From Panicum virgatum (Eukaryota > Streptophyta > Magnoliopsida > Poales > Poaceae), in contig NC_053140.1 in assembly GCF_016808335.1 (NCBI RefSeq), forward strand, positions 27,832,086 through 27,896,085: 64,000 bases of DNA, written 5' to 3'. Below, piece after piece: positions 1 through 12,128 of this stretch (its first letter is position 1; every line of letters begins with the position of its first letter). Under the pieces are notes generated by a model. The model saw only the letters and a program-made list of their open reading frames with translations. It was not told where the DNA came from and did not search any database. The position numbers and the translations under genes are program-made.

Positions 1-1728
1 ACTCCAGCTCCAGAAGTTGTTGTTTTCGATGAGGAAGACCAATCGGATGAGGAAGACAAAGAGCAAGTCCACCTTACTGGTAAAAGGAAGAAGTGCACAT
101 CTAATGTCTGGAACTACTTCACCAAAAACATTGAGGTTGTAGAGGTGAATGGAAAGCAGTATGCATAGTTGTGGGGGTACTGCGATTTCCCTAAATGCAA
201 GCAGAGGTACAGAGCTGAGGGAAACAATGGGACGACTGGATTCAAGAACCATTTGAGGTCTGCGCATGGTACTGTGAAAGGACAACAGCAGCTCCATGTT
301 GGTACTGAAATTACACATATTCAACCTTACAAATATGACCAAGAAGCTAGCTTAAAGAAATTAAATTTGGCAATAACCATGCTTGAGTATCCTTTCAATA
401 TTGTTGAGCATGAGTATCTTGTTGATTTCATAAAATCTCTCCATCCTAGCTTCTCGATAAAGTCTCGTGTCACAATTAGGAAGGAAATAATGGAGAAATT
501 TGTGGAAGAAAAGGATAAATTGTATGCATAATTGAAATATATGCAATGCCGCTTTAGTGCAACCATGGATATGAGGACCTCATGCCAAAACAAAGGGTAC
601 ATGTGTGTCACCATTCATTGGATAGATGATGATTGGTGTATGCAAAAGAGAATTATCGGTTTCTTCAATGTAAAAGGCATACCGGTGCTAAGTTGTCGGA
701 GTCAGTCACTGAAGTTATGGTCAAATGGTACATTGAGAATAGACTATTTGCTTTGACTTTAGACAATGCTAGTTCAGATGAAGTGGCAGTCCAAGATATA
801 ATTTCAGATCTGAAATAGAATGGTAATGGCTCCATAGTTTGTGATGAAATATTTTTCCATGTTAGATGTGCTTGTCATATACCCAATTTGGTTGCTAGGG
901 ATGGGCTGAAAGTAATTTCAGCAACAATTGCAAAGGTCAAATCACTTGTACTAGCTGTGAAAGGATCTCCATTACAATGGGAGGAACTTATGAAGTGTGG
1001 CAATGAATCTGGGTTGGATACAAAGAGGGGTATCTCGCTGGATATAACAACTAGGTGGAATTCTACCTATCTAATGCTAAGAGATACTTTGTACTACAAG
1101 GATGCTTTTACGAGGCTTAAGTCTTCAAATCGCCGTAGGTATGCAAAGATTTTTCCCTCTAATGCTGAATGGGACAAAGCTCTTACACTTTTTCAGTGCT
1201 TGAAGAAGTTTTATGATCTTAATGAAATTCTCTCCGGTACTTCGTATCCTACTGCAAATTTGTTTTATAAAGGTTTCTGTGATATAAAGCTCTTGCTTGA
1301 TGATTGGTGCTTTAGTGGTGATGCCACAATTAGTAAAATGACTACTGCCATGAATGAGAAATTTGAGAAGTATTGGCAGCAGTCCAACATTGCTCTAGCT
1401 GTAGCTTGTTTTCTTGATCCTAGATACAAGAAAAAGCTTATAGAATACTATATGAGGAAGTTCTATGGTGATCAGTATCAAGTTGAGCTTGATGAATTTG
1501 TTAGTGTGGTAAAGAAACTATATCAGTTTTATGCTAGTTCTGCTCCTGCATCAACAAAAACAAAGAGTAAAGCAGCTGGTCCTATTGGTACAGCAGATAT
1601 GTTAATGGAAAATTTAGACAATGACCTTGAAGCCTTCTTATATAGTCAAAATCAACCTGGTATTATTGAGTCAAATGAGTTGGAGAAGTACATAGCAAAA
1701 CCACTTCTAAAAATTCCTGGTCAGTTTG
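1..1728 (+). pseudogene. hAT transposase, N-terminal and core part (broken)
   Basis: This is the cut-and-paste transposase of the Ac-like element. The first 55 codons are acidic and then basic, followed by a BED zinc finger (CDFPKC ... HLRSAH, about 180-275) that would bind the element ends. The catalytic core follows, with the segment FALTLDNASSDE (about 750-785) and the helix-rich region carrying TRWNSTYLML (about 1050-1085). The frame is broken by TAG at 166-168, TAA at 529-531, a frameshift near 660 and TAG at about 816-818, so no active enzyme is made. The 3' end is cut at 1728 by retrotransposon R1. The protein resumes in frame at 25920, as expected for a clean insertion into an exon. 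Confidence 0.85.
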
Positions 1729-4700
1729 TGTAACACCCTAGTTTAATTTCCAGCATTTTATAATAAATTTAATTGGCTTTATTTAAATTTCTAAGGTTAT
1801 TGTGTTAGACTGGCATTTAATCTAAAATTTTGTTCCTTAAGTAATTAAAATTTTATCATAGGTTTAAATCTTGTTGTTGCATTCATGCTGGAGCATCTCT
1901 TTTATTTGTTTGAGTGTTAGTGTTGAATTCAAATTTGAATTTGAATTCGAATAGTATTAGTTTGGTTTGAATTAGGAAAAAAGGAATAGAGGAAGAAACC
2001 AAACCCAAACCCAGGAAAACCCAACACAACCCGGTCCGGCCCATCACCCCCCCTTCCCTTTTTCCCGAGCCCAGCCCAAGGCAACCCAAACCTCTCCTTC
2101 TGCTCGGCCCAGCCAGTCCCCGCGGCCCACGCTCGCGCTAGCGCTTCCCGCTTCCGCGTCACCAGGCCCAGCGAGCCAGCGCCGCTTCCTCCCTAGCGGC
2201 CCGGCCCCGCACGCTAGCGTCTCCGCCCGCTCAGTGCTCGCTCGCACGTTCCCCACCGCCGCATCCCGCTGACAACCGGCCCCGCGACCCAGCCGGCCCA
2301 CCTGGCAGCCCGGCACCCCGCAACGCGCGCTCGCCCGCCCGCGCCCCACTCTTCTCCCTGCGCACCCGGGCCCACCTGTCGGCACTGCTCCTCACCCGCT
2401 CCGCCCGCTGACAGCCCGGGCCCGCATGGCAGTCCCGTCCCCTTCCTCCGCCTTCCCCGCGTTGCAATGGCCGCGCCGTGTCTCCCCGCCATGATTCCGC
2501 CCGGGCTCGCACGCCGAAACCCCGGACCCCTCCTATAATTGGCCCCCGGCCCTCCCCCCTGCACCTCATTCCACCCCACCGCCACCCCAAACCCTAGCAT
2601 GCCGCGCCGCACCCTGCTTCACCGCACCGGACCTCTGCGCCTCCATGAAGCCGCCGCCCTGCCGCTCCCTAGCTCCCGAGATCCATCGCACGAGCTCCGC
2701 CCGGAGGCCAGGAACACCTCCGAGCCCACCGTCGCCCGGCCCCAACTCTGCAGCACAAGGAATTGCCCCGTACAGCGCCGCTTGTGAGCATCTCCGCCGC
2801 GTCGATTCCTCGCCACCGGGGTATCTCGGGCCGACCTAATCACCTCTGCACTTTCCCTGGCCTACTAGGAGTCGAACCTGGAGACCCAGGCGGCCGGAGG
2901 ACCACCCCGCCGGACCGTTCCCGAGCTCAGTCGGGCGCCGCCGCCGGTCTTCGCCGTCGAGCCCTCTGCGCCAGCTTTTCTCTTCAATCCAGAGCTCGGT
3001 GAGGACCCCCTACGTCCACTCTTCCTTTTTGTTGCGCTAGCATAGCCCGTGGGCCAACTTCGCGGCTCAACTGCCGTCGCCGGCGATGCTCTGCCACGCC
3101 GAGCCGCCCCCACCGCCGTTTACTCTACTACGGCCATCCCTGACCCGCGCTCGAGACCCCAGTGGGTTACGCACACCGCTCTTGTCCCTTTGCACCAACC
3201 CGCAGCCCAAAACCGAGCCCGAATCACCGATTTGAGCCGCGCCGGCGAAGCTCCGCCGCAGCCAAGGGTCGCCGCCGGCGACTTCCCCCCCCCCCTTCTA
3301 CTCTGAGCCGTTAGATCTGGTGTGGAGAGCGTAGATTAGATCCGAACCCCGCTTCGCCCTGGGCCACGGGATCGTGATCCAACGATCCACATCGCTGGAT
3401 ACCGGTTCGCCTGTCCTTTTTGCATAAGAGCCCCTGTCTTTTGTTAATATCAACCTGCGGTCCAGCTGTATAGAAAACTAATTACGGTTTGGCCCTATTT
3501 TATTCACTTAAGCCCCTGAACCTTGTTTTTAGCCTAGATTATGCGTTTTAGCTCCGTTTTAGGCGTTCTTTATGTCCACGCGATCGTTGTAATGCGTAGA
3601 ATAGTTTTAGATTAGTTTAGTGTGCTGTTTTTATGTATTGATGTACTATTTCTTAGTTTTTGTTAGTGTTTGCTTGTATGCTTATTATTGTGCATTGTTT
3701 TTGGCCATGTGTTCGTGAGTAGACGTTGATCCATCTGAGGAGCCCCAGTACCAGTACCCGGAGCAGCTGTCTTCCGAGCACTTTGAGCAGCAGCAGGAGC
3801 AGTACGAGGAAGGCAAGTGTAACATGAACAACCTATCACTTTTAAATACAATTTCATACTGCATTTAATACTGTATGCCTATAAGGACATTCCTAGCCAC
3901 TTTATATCCTTTATATATATCCTTTGGGTTGCACTTTGGTTAGCTGTGCTAGGTTGCTGCGCTATAACACATTCTGGTCCTTTTTAATTAAATTGATTAA
4001 TGGTTTACTTGAACTTAATTCTGAGAGTGGCCCTCTGTGTGGATGAGTGGCTCACGTCTCGTTAAAAGATGGTTTTTGTAGAAACATGGTTTAGGGGGCC
4101 AGCACGGTGCTTAGTGCTTGGTTGGCCACTCTCCATAAGGACCGGTTCATAGAGCGACAACCTGGGACAACAGCGCCACCACAAGGCTAGAATGGGATAG
4201 ACTTGGCTTACTAATTAGGTCTTTTTGGTTTGGAGTAACTTACCTGCGGGGCAAGAGTAGTAAGCTTCAATGGTCCCTGCTCCTCCGGCTGGTCTGTGCT
4301 TGGTTTGCGTACCTGTGCTTGTACCCCCGTGAGGTGGGCCCCATCGTCGCTGACCTAACTCTCGCGGATACACCTTACCAACGAGATTCTTTGTAACGGC
4401 CTCGTAGTGAGTCGCTAGTCATCTCACCTAAGGAAGTGTGATGAACCTCTAGCGTAGCTCACGACTTGTGGGTAAAGATGTGCAACCTCTGCAGAGTGTA
4501 AAATTGGTATACTAGCCATGCTCACGGTTATGAGCGGCCCAGATCCTCCTTTTGATTAGTGGGGTTGTCTCCTTCCGACGAGGGAGGTGCCTCTCGGGGT
4601 TACCTTGGTGGCTTGGTTTCGGTTTGGTTCTCAGTAGTATCATGATTAAATTTGACTAATTACTATGTAACTGGGTTAATGGTAATTCATCAACTCGTAG

Positions 4701-5173
4701 TAAATAGCTTAAATAAAATTTTGCCAAGATTAAAAGATAATGCAGTTGAGTCAGCCAACCTTAGAGCCTCATAGTTTGTGTTATACTTGTTGAGTACAAG
4801 TTGTGTACTCACTCTTGCCTCTTCTCTACTTTTTCCTCTTGGCTACGCTACTGCTGCTCAGTTCCTGCCGACTCGAGGGAGTTCGTTCAGCGCTACCAGG
4901 ACTACGAGGACTTCTAGGCGTTCGTCTCCCAGTCGACGTCCCTGTGGCGCCCTGCTCAGCTTCGGAGAGCTTTTATCGTATTTGTACTTCGCTTCCGCTG
5001 TATCAGACACTCTTGTCATTAATGTAATAAATAACATTCGTATTCGCTTTATTATATCTTTTTACATGATATGTGCTATGATACACTGTTCATTCTGTTG
5101 TATATACGTGTGACTTGATCCTGGCACGTATATGATTGCTCGGTTTATGTCCTTTTATAAACTGGGTTTTACA
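1729..5173 (+). repeat. R1 5' LTR
   Basis: It starts TGTAACACCC and ends GGGTTTTACA; the 3' copy ends GGTGTTACA, so this end carries changes. A GC-rich core (about 2040-3310) holds a TATA-like CTATAATTGG near 2533, a plausible promoter. AATAAA-type signals near 5026 suggest the polyadenylation zone. If transcription starts just after 2540, the LTR ORF exons described separately lie in the R region. The terminal 40 bp form a hairpin (CGGTTTAT ... ATAAACCG). Confidence 0.93.
3723..4917 (+). other. Spliced-looking LTR ORF in R1 5' LTR, exons A and B
   Basis: Exon A is 3723-3812 (acceptor ..GTGAGTAG, donor AG|GCAAGT) and exon B is 4862-4917 (acceptor GCTGCTCAG, ends at TAG). The frame passes through the GC-AG intron of 1049 bp in phase 1. 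Exon A encodes an acidic Gln/Glu/Tyr-rich stretch (EQQQEQYEE). Exon B encodes REFVQRYQDYEDF and stops. An upstream exon ending at 2998 (CTCG|GTGAGG) joins in phase, but in this copy it has an in-frame TAG further upstream. See the R2 copy for the intact version. Confidence 0.5.
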
Positions 5174-5176
5174 GAG

Positions 5177-5189
5177 TGGTATCAGAGCC
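5177..5189 (+). other. R1 primer-binding site
   Basis: TGGTATCAGAGCC lies three bases after the 5' LTR. It is the usual plant PBS complementary to the 3' end of initiator methionine tRNA, and would prime minus-strand DNA synthesis. Confidence 0.9.
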
Positions 5190-5745
5190 GTATCGACTGT
5201 AGGACGAAGTCTAGATAGAACTGGTCGAGTTTTAGGACTTCTTCTCTCCAATCGTTGTCTGCTGAAACTATTTTACTATTATACCCCTTGAATTCTATGA
5301 CTTTTATCCTTCTTGCCTTGATTTCTCTCTTTGAAGAATAGTTTTCATAGATTTGGCCTGAATCAGTCATCTGACCACCATGAGTATTAGCTAGGTGACC
5401 CTTTTATAATAATACGGTAGTACGTTCTGCGACGCGTTGTGGTTAGTCGAGTCGGATGTTAAACTCGGCTAAGTTGTGAAAATTTTCTGCTTGTTATTAT
5501 GCTACATGTTTGATTTGGATTTTTGAATGATTGCATAGCTTAGTAGTTTAAATTTGTTTAAAGAAAATCACTCTTATGTTAAAGTTAACTAATTAATAAA
5601 ATAGATTAGATCGTTGGGGGTAAAACAGTCCACTCTATCATGTCTACTTTATCATGGCCGAGTCTTTTTCCGCAAAGAGTTATCATATCTATCTGAATTT
5701 ATTCCTGCAATATCCTTACTCGTGAAATCTTTTGTTCAAAATCAG
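5190..5745 (+). other. R1 untranslated leader between PBS and gag
   Basis: This AT-rich stretch has no supported ORF. It is conserved in position and sequence in R2 (16828-17379) and, up to about 47936, in R3. It ends in TTCAAAATCAG directly before the gag ATG, which looks like a splice acceptor. No donor was assigned. Confidence 0.6.
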
Positions 5746-6960
5746 ATGGTGAACACCAGGCGTGGTTCTGACCAGCAGGGGCAGAACAACCAGGGTCAGA
5801 ACACCCAGGGGACCGGGATCCCGATGCCTCCGCCTTTGACTCCGGAGCAGTACTTCCAGCTCCAGATGCAGATGATGGCCACCCTGAACAACACCGTTCA
5901 GGCTCTTCAGCAGGCTCACACTCAGCCTCCGCCTCCCCACCGCCGCAACCTCGTGACAGGCGTGCTGAGTTCCTGAGAGGACACCCGCCGATGTTCTCTC
6001 ACACGTCCGACCCTCTTCAGGCTGACGACTGGCTCCGTGCAGTGGAGCGCCAGCTGGACATCGCCCAGTGCGATGATCGTGAGCGCGTCTTGTACGCAGC
6101 AGGATAGCTGCGAGGGGCAGCTTTGGACTGGTGGGAGTCCCACCCAGCACAGGACCGCGAGTCTCTCACCTGGCTCCAGTTCCGGGAGCGGTTCCGCAGC
6201 CACAACGTCCCCGCGGGCGTTATGAAGATGAAGCAGAAGGAGTTCCTTGCACTGAAGCAGGTAATCTTAGATATAATCATTCAGCGGTTTCTTTTGAGCT
6301 AATGCCCTTTGTTCTATCCATATGAATCTTGAGTTAATCTGTCGATATCTATCTGTATTTGTCACTTCAGGGGACTATGTCGGTCACGGAGTATCGTGAT
6401 CGCTTTCTGCAGCTTGCTCGCTACGCCCCTGCCGATGTTGCGGATGACCGCAAGAAGCAGGAGCACTTCATGGAGGGTCTTGAGGACTACCTCCAGTACG
6501 CGCTGCTCAACCTCCGCTTCGACGACTTCAACCATCTGGTTGACAGCGCACTCAACACTGAGCGCAAGCACTTGGAGATGGAGGACAAGAAGAGGAAGAT
6601 TGTCCCCGTTGCCTCCGGCAGCAACACTCGTCCACGCCTCCAGCAGCCTCAGCAGTACCAGCAGCCTCAGTACCGGCCTTTTCAGCAGTACCAGCAGAGG
6701 CCACCGCAGCAGTACCCGCCTCGATAGCAGCAGCAGGCGGGGCAGGGCCAGAGGTTACCGGCACCTCCGGCTCGTGCTGCTCCACCGGCACCGCAGGCTC
6801 CATGCCCGGCAGCTCCTACCGGACAGCAGGCTCAGGGACCCCCTCGCACCTGTTTTCACTGCGGCCAGCCGGGGCACTACGCCAACGCTTGCCCCCGAAA
6901 GGCGCAGGCGGGACAGCAGGGGCGCCCAGCTCAGCCCAGGGTGCCACTTCAGGGCAGGTT
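5746..6960 (+). pseudogene. gag: R1 gag (two exons, broken)
   Basis: Gag forms the virus-like particle. Exon 1 starts at ATG 5746 (MVNTRRGSDQQGQ) and has a Gln/Pro-rich head followed by the capsid-like region. The frame is lost near 5935, where bases are missing relative to R2, and there is a CAG-to-TAG change near 6104. Exon 2 starts at 6371 (GTMSVTEYRDRF), has another CAG-to-TAG at about 6725, and reaches a CCHC zinc knuckle ([14 protein letters not shown]) near 6855-6895. A 110-bp intron, 6261-6370, separates the exons in phase 0. R2 shows the same layout. The product cannot be made intact from this copy. Confidence 0.85.
6261..6370 (+). other. R1 intron inside gag (GT-AG, 110 bp)
   Basis: Donor AAGCAG|GTAATC and acceptor CACTTCAG|GGG interrupt gag between LALKQ and GTMSVTEYRDRF, a continuous stretch in related gag proteins. 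Read through, the intron gives a TAA stop after about 14 codons. R2 has the same 110-bp intron (16202-16311) with only scattered substitutions. Confidence 0.75.
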
Positions 6961-8694
6961 GAACCACGTGACGGCCGAGTCAGCGGTCGAGTCTCCCAAC
7001 ATGGTTATTGGTACGTTCATGGTTAATTCATATCCAGCTACAGTGCTTTTCGATACTGGTGCTACGCATTCCTTCATTACTCAGTCTTTTGTCGAGCATC
7101 ATGGTATTCATACTAGCACATTAAAGAGGTGCCTGTTAGTATCTTCACCGGGAGGACAGTTGAGGTCTCACACTTACTGTCCGAGAGTCAGTGTTTCCTT
7201 GAGAGGAGTAGAGTTCTGTACTGATCTGATGGTGCTAGACACCAAGGGCATTGATGTCATTCTGGGAATGGAGACTCTGGCCAAGTGGGGAGTCCGGATA
7301 GATTGTGCTCAGAGGACAGTCTTGCTATCAGCTTTTCAGTGGCCAAGAGGTTGTTATCAGTGCAGTGGAGCCTTCTGGATTTCTTCATCAGATGAAGGCT
7401 AGACCCACAGACAGTATTCGTGTGGTGTCTGAATTCCCGGATGTCTTTCCGGACGATCTGCCAGGTATGCCGCCTGAACGCGCCATTGAGTTTTGTATTG
7501 ATCTCTTGCCTGGCACAACTCCTATTGCAAAGCGGCCCTACCGTATGGCACCTATAGAGCATGAAGAAGTTAAGAAGACTATTAATGAGTTGCTAGCCAA
7601 GGGCTATATCTGTCGCAGCTTCTCTCCTTGGGCTTTTCCATTATTGCTGGTAGATAAGAAGGATGGCTCGAAGAGGATGTGTGTGGATTATCGGGAGCTG
7701 AATGCAGTCACTATCAAGAACAAGCATCCACTGCCCCGTATTGAGGATCTCTTCGATCTACTTCGAGGTGCCCGTATATTCTCGAAGAATGATCTTCGTT
7801 CGGGTTATTTTCAGCTGAGGATCCGTCCTGGGGATATTCTGAAGACGGCATTCACCTGCAAGTACGGGCTATATAAGTATACGGTCATGTCCTTCGGCTT
7901 GACTAATGCCCCGGCTTACTTCATGCATCTAATGAACATGGTTTTCATGGACTATCTGGATGTCTTTGTGGTGATTTTCATTGATGATATTCTGATTTTC
8001 TCCAAGACAGAGGAAGAGCATGAGGAGCATCTGAGGCTTGTATTGCAGAGACTGAGAGAGCATCAGCTGTATGCCAAGTTCAGCAAGTGCGAGTTCTGGA
8101 TTGACGAGGTCCCATTCCTCAGTCATGTTATCTCTCAGGGAGGCATTGCTGTTGATCCGAGCAAGGTGAAGGATGTGCTCGAGTGGGAGACACCGCAGAC
8201 AGTAAAGGAAGTCAGGTCATTCTTGGGCTTAGCTGGATATTATCGGAGATTCATTGAGAATTTCTCCAAGATCGCGAAGCCTTTGACTTCTTTGCTGGAG
8301 AAAAATGTGGCTTTCGTGTGGACTGATGAGCGTCAGAGGGCCTTTGATGAGCTGAAGAAGAGGTTGACTACGGCGCCAGTCCTGACTCTGCCAGACCAGA
8401 CGAAGAGGTTCACGGTGTATTGTGATGCTTCGAAGGATGGTCTAGGGTGTGTTCTGATGCAGGAAGGCAGAGTGATTGCTTATGCTTCACGGCAGTTACG
8501 TCGGCATGAGCTGAATTATCCCACTCATGATCTTGAGTTAGCTGCAGTTGTGCATGCTCTGAAGATTTGGAGGCATTACTTGTATGGGCAGCGGTGTGAT
8601 ATCTACACTGATCACAAGAGCCTCAAGTACATTTTCACGCAGAATGAGCTGAACATGCGGCAGAGAAGATGGCTAGAGTTAGTCAAGGATTATG
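6941..8694 (+). pseudogene. pol: R1 pol, first half: protease, reverse transcriptase, RNase H (broken)
   Basis: The aspartic protease motif DTGATHS is at about 7052. A one-base change near 7335 shifts the frame relative to R2 and R3, so the protease and RT now lie in different frames. The RT runs about 7440-8230 with the catalytic [10 protein letters not shown] (FIDD near 7977-7988). RNase H follows, with [10 protein letters not shown] and [10 protein letters not shown]. The coding frame is cut at 8694, after the TSD TTATG, by R2 and resumes at 20797. The residue Asn replaces the usual Asp in [10 protein letters not shown], a probable RT-damaging change seen only in this copy. Confidence 0.9.
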
Positions 8695-11600
8695 TGTAAC
8701 ACCCGGTTTATAAAAGGACATAAACCGAGCAATCATATACGTGCCAGGATCAAGTCACACGTATATACAACAGAATGAACAGTATATCACAGCACATATC
8801 ACGTAAAAAGATATAATAAAGCGAATACGAATGTTATTTATTACATTAATGACAGAAATGTCTGATACAGCGGAAGCGAAGTACAAATACGATAAAATCT
8901 CTCCGAAGCTGAGCAGGGCGCCACAGGGACGTCGACTGGGAGATGAACGCCTAGAAGTCCTCGTAGTCCTGGTAGCGCTGGACGAACTCCCTCGTGTCGG
9001 CAGGAACTGAGCAGCAGTAGCGTAGGCAAGAGGAAAAAGTAGAGAAGAGGCAAGAGTGAGTACACAACTTGTATTCAACAAGTATAACACAAACTGTGAG
9101 GCTCTAAGGTTGGCTGACTCAACTGCATTAGCTTTTAATCTTGGCAAAATTTTATTAAAGCTATTTACTATGAGTTGATGAATCACCATTAACCCAGTTA
9201 CATAGTAATTAATCAAGATTAACCATGTTACTACTGAGATCCAAACCAAAACCAAGCCACCAAGGTAACCCCGAGAGGCACCCCCTCGTCGGAAGGAGCT
9301 AACCCCACTAATCAAAAGGAGGATCTGGGCCGCTCATAACCGTGAGCACGGCTAGTATACCAGTTTTACACTCTGCAGAGGTTGCACATCTTTACCCACA
9401 AGTCGTGAGCTACGCTAGAGGTTCATCACACTTCCTTAGGTGAGATGACTAGCGACTCACTACGAGGCCTTTACAAAGAATCTCGTTGGTAAGGCGTAAC
9501 CGCGAGAGTTAGGTCAGCGACGATGGGGCCCACCTCCGGGGATACAAGCACAGGAGCGCAATCCAAGCACAGACCAAGCCGGAGGAGCAGGGACCATTGA
9601 AGCTTACTACTCTTGCCCCGCAGGTAAGTTACTCCAAACCAAAAAGACCTAATTAGTAAGCCAAGTCTATCCCATTCTAGCCTTGTGGTAGCGCTGTTGT
9701 CCCAGGTTGTCGCTCTATGAACCGTCCTTATGGAGAGTGGCTAACCAAGCACTAAGCACTGTGCTGGCCCCCTAAACCATGTTTCTACAAAAACCATCTT
9801 TTAACGAGACGTGAGCCACTCATCCACACAGAGGGCCACTCTCAGAATTAAGTTCAAGTAAACCATTAATCAAATTAATTAAAATGGACCAGAGTGTGTT
9901 ATAGCGTGGCACCTAGCACAACTAATCATAATGCAACTCAAAGGATATATACATAAAGGATATAAAGTGGCTAGGAAATCCTTATAGGCATAGAGTATTA
10001 AAATGCAGTATGAAAATGTATTTATAAGTGATAGGTTGTTCATGTTATACTTGCCTTCCTCGTACTGCTCCTGCTGCTGCTCAAACTGATCTGAAGATGG
10101 ATGCTGCTCCGGGTACTGATACTGGGGCTCCTCCGGTAACTCAGCGTCTACTCACGAACACATGGCCAAAACAAAGTACAACAATAAGCATACAGGCAAA
10201 CAAATGCTAACACTAAAGAACAGTACATCAATACATAAAAACGGCACCTTAAACTAGTCTAAAACTATTCTATGCGTTACAATGATCGCGTGGACATAAA
10301 GAACGCTTAAAACGGAGCTAAAACGCGTATTCTAGGCTAAAAACAAGTTCTAGGGGCTTATTTGTAATAAAAAACAGGGTTCCAGGGAGTTTTCTGCAAA
10401 AACTGAGGGCTTAAACATAATTAAACTAAAGCTTCAGGGTCTAACTCGCAAAATCAGCAGCAAAGGATGGCGGGTTCTATTTCCAGAGAGGCCAGGGGGT
10501 TATGTGCTAAAAACAGGACCAAACCGTAAATACTTTTGACTAAGGCTGGACCGCGGGTTGATATCTAATAAACCGAGGGTCTCTTTAACAAAATTACCAA
10601 GCCGAATCGTTATCTTCGATTTCCAGTCGCAGGATTTGGATCTGGCGGCCTAGATCTAATGTAACCTTGATCTAATCGCGGCCGCTGACTTCGGATCGGA
10701 CGGCTGGGCTGCTTCGCGGGCGGCGGCGGCGGCGGAGCGCACCGGATTTCTCTGCTCTGCGGCGGCGCCACGGGAAACTCGCCGGAGTTCATCGAATCCG
10801 GCGTTCTCAGGTTCAAATCGATCGGGGTTTGGCCGGGGACGATCAGCACGACGTGGCTAATCCACCCGTGCACCTAGGAAGGGGTTTTCTGGGCTCAGAC
10901 AGAGCCTGCCACGGCGAGGGGCGGCGCTGGAGGGGGCGCTTGCCGGCGTGCGGTGCCCGGCCAACGCAGTGGTCTACGGCCTAATTAGCTTAGCGCAAAA
11001 AGGAGGCAAGGGATCTGCAGTGCTCACCGAGCTCGGATTCGAAGGAGAGGGCTGAGCGAAGTCGATGGCGATGCTGACCGGCGGCGGAGCGGGGACGGTG
11101 ATCGCGGGCGGGGTTCGGCGGCCGTTCTCCGGGCGCCTGGACTCCGCGGGTCGGCTCGTGGGGCACCTGCGGTGGTGTCACGTGGTCAGGATGGGCTGAA
11201 AGCCACTGGCGGCGATGGAATTGCCTCGGCGGAGTTGCTTACCGGCGGTGGGTGCTCTGCTCTGGGCAAGGCGGCGGCGCTAGGGTTTGAGGCTGCGCTG
11301 CGGGTTGGGAGGACGGGTGGTTCGTGGGGTGCTAAATAGAGGCCGGCGGGGATCCTGGGGGGGCGCGCCCAGGGGAAGGCCAGCGAGATCTCTGGCGGGG
11401 GAATCGTTTTCCGTTGGCGCGCTGGAGAAGGAAAGGGGGAGAAGACGGGGCCGACAAGCGGGCCCCGCTGGTCAGCGGCGTAGCGCGCGGCGCGGGCTGA
11501 GCGGCGCCGACCGATGGGCCCGGGGTGCAGGGAGAGAGCGGGGCGCAGGCCAGCGCGCTGTGCGGGAGGCGGCTCACTGCGGCTGCCAGGTGGGCCAAGG

Positions 11601-12092
11601 TGGGTCGGGGTCCACGCGCCAGGCGGTAGGAGAGGCGAGCGCGACGCGGCGGGTGCAAGCGGGGCTTCGGCACGCGTCGCGGGCCGAGCGGGAGGGGCGC
11701 GGGCTGAGCCACCAGGGAAGGAAGGGAGTGGGCCGAACTGGGCCGGTGGAAGGGTGGGCCGGACGGCTTGAGGTGCTGGGTTGGGCCAGGGTTGTTGGAC
11801 TGGGTTTGGGTTGTTGGGTTGGTTTTCCTTTTCCAATTTTAACTCTATTTCCTATTTCTATTTCAAACAAAGTTTGAATTCAAATAAAAATTTGAATTCA
11901 AACCACACTCAAACAATTAAAACTATGCACCAGCATGAATGCAACACAAAAATTAAATCTATGATAAAATTTTAATTACTTAAGGAACAAAATTTTAGAT
12001 TAAATGCAAGTCTAACACATTAAACCTTAGAAAATTAAATAAAGCAAATTAAATTTATTAATAAATGCCGAAGTTTAAATTAGGGTGTTACA
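8695..12092 (-). repeat. R2 3' LTR
   Basis: This LTR of 3398 bp has TG...CA ends. It is about as long as the right-hand copy (17396-20795) and differs from it at scattered sites, so the insertion is older than R3. It contains the GC-rich core (about 10600-11800 on the plus strand) and the LTR ORF exons. Confidence 0.93.
8951..11181 (-). CDS. Spliced LTR-encoded small ORF, about 100 aa (R2 left LTR)
   Basis: There are three minus-strand exons: 11181-11028 (starts ATG, Pro/Arg-rich, ends CTCG|GTGAGC), 10147-10055 (acceptor GAGTAG, donor AG|GCAAGT) and 9006-8951 (acceptor GCTCAG, stop TAG). Introns are 880 bp (GT-AG) and 1048 bp (GC-AG), both phase 1. The frame is open throughout and gives about 100 residues: a Pro/Arg-rich head, an acidic Gln/Glu/Tyr middle (PEEPQYQYPEQ) and an acidic aromatic tail (REFVQRYQDYEDF). 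Splice sites and frame are shared with R1 and R3 LTRs. The family is not recognised and no function is proposed. It lies within the LTR, so it could be part of the transcript leader. Confidence 0.5.
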
Positions 12093-12118
12093 GACCCTAC
12101 CCCCTTAAAGAAATCTCG
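12093..12118 (-). other. R2 polypurine tract
   Basis: On the minus strand TTTAAGGGGGTAGGGTC lies directly before the 3' LTR. It would prime plus-strand DNA synthesis and is identical in kind to those of R1 and R3. Confidence 0.85.
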
Positions 12119-12128
12119 TCCCCGAGAT

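Noticed and set aside
2044..3306. Overlapping long ORFs on both strands in the GC-rich LTR core (also 11186-11877, 19887-20573, 22687-24055, 44165-45606, 52397-53838)
   Set aside because: They are open in several frames at once because of GC bias, and have no shared frame conservation apart from the exon ending at the CTCG|GTGAG donor.
5177..5189. tRNA gene at the TGGTATCAGAGCC motif
   Set aside because: Only the primer-binding site is present, with no cloverleaf sequence; the same holds for 17380-17392 and 47457-47469.
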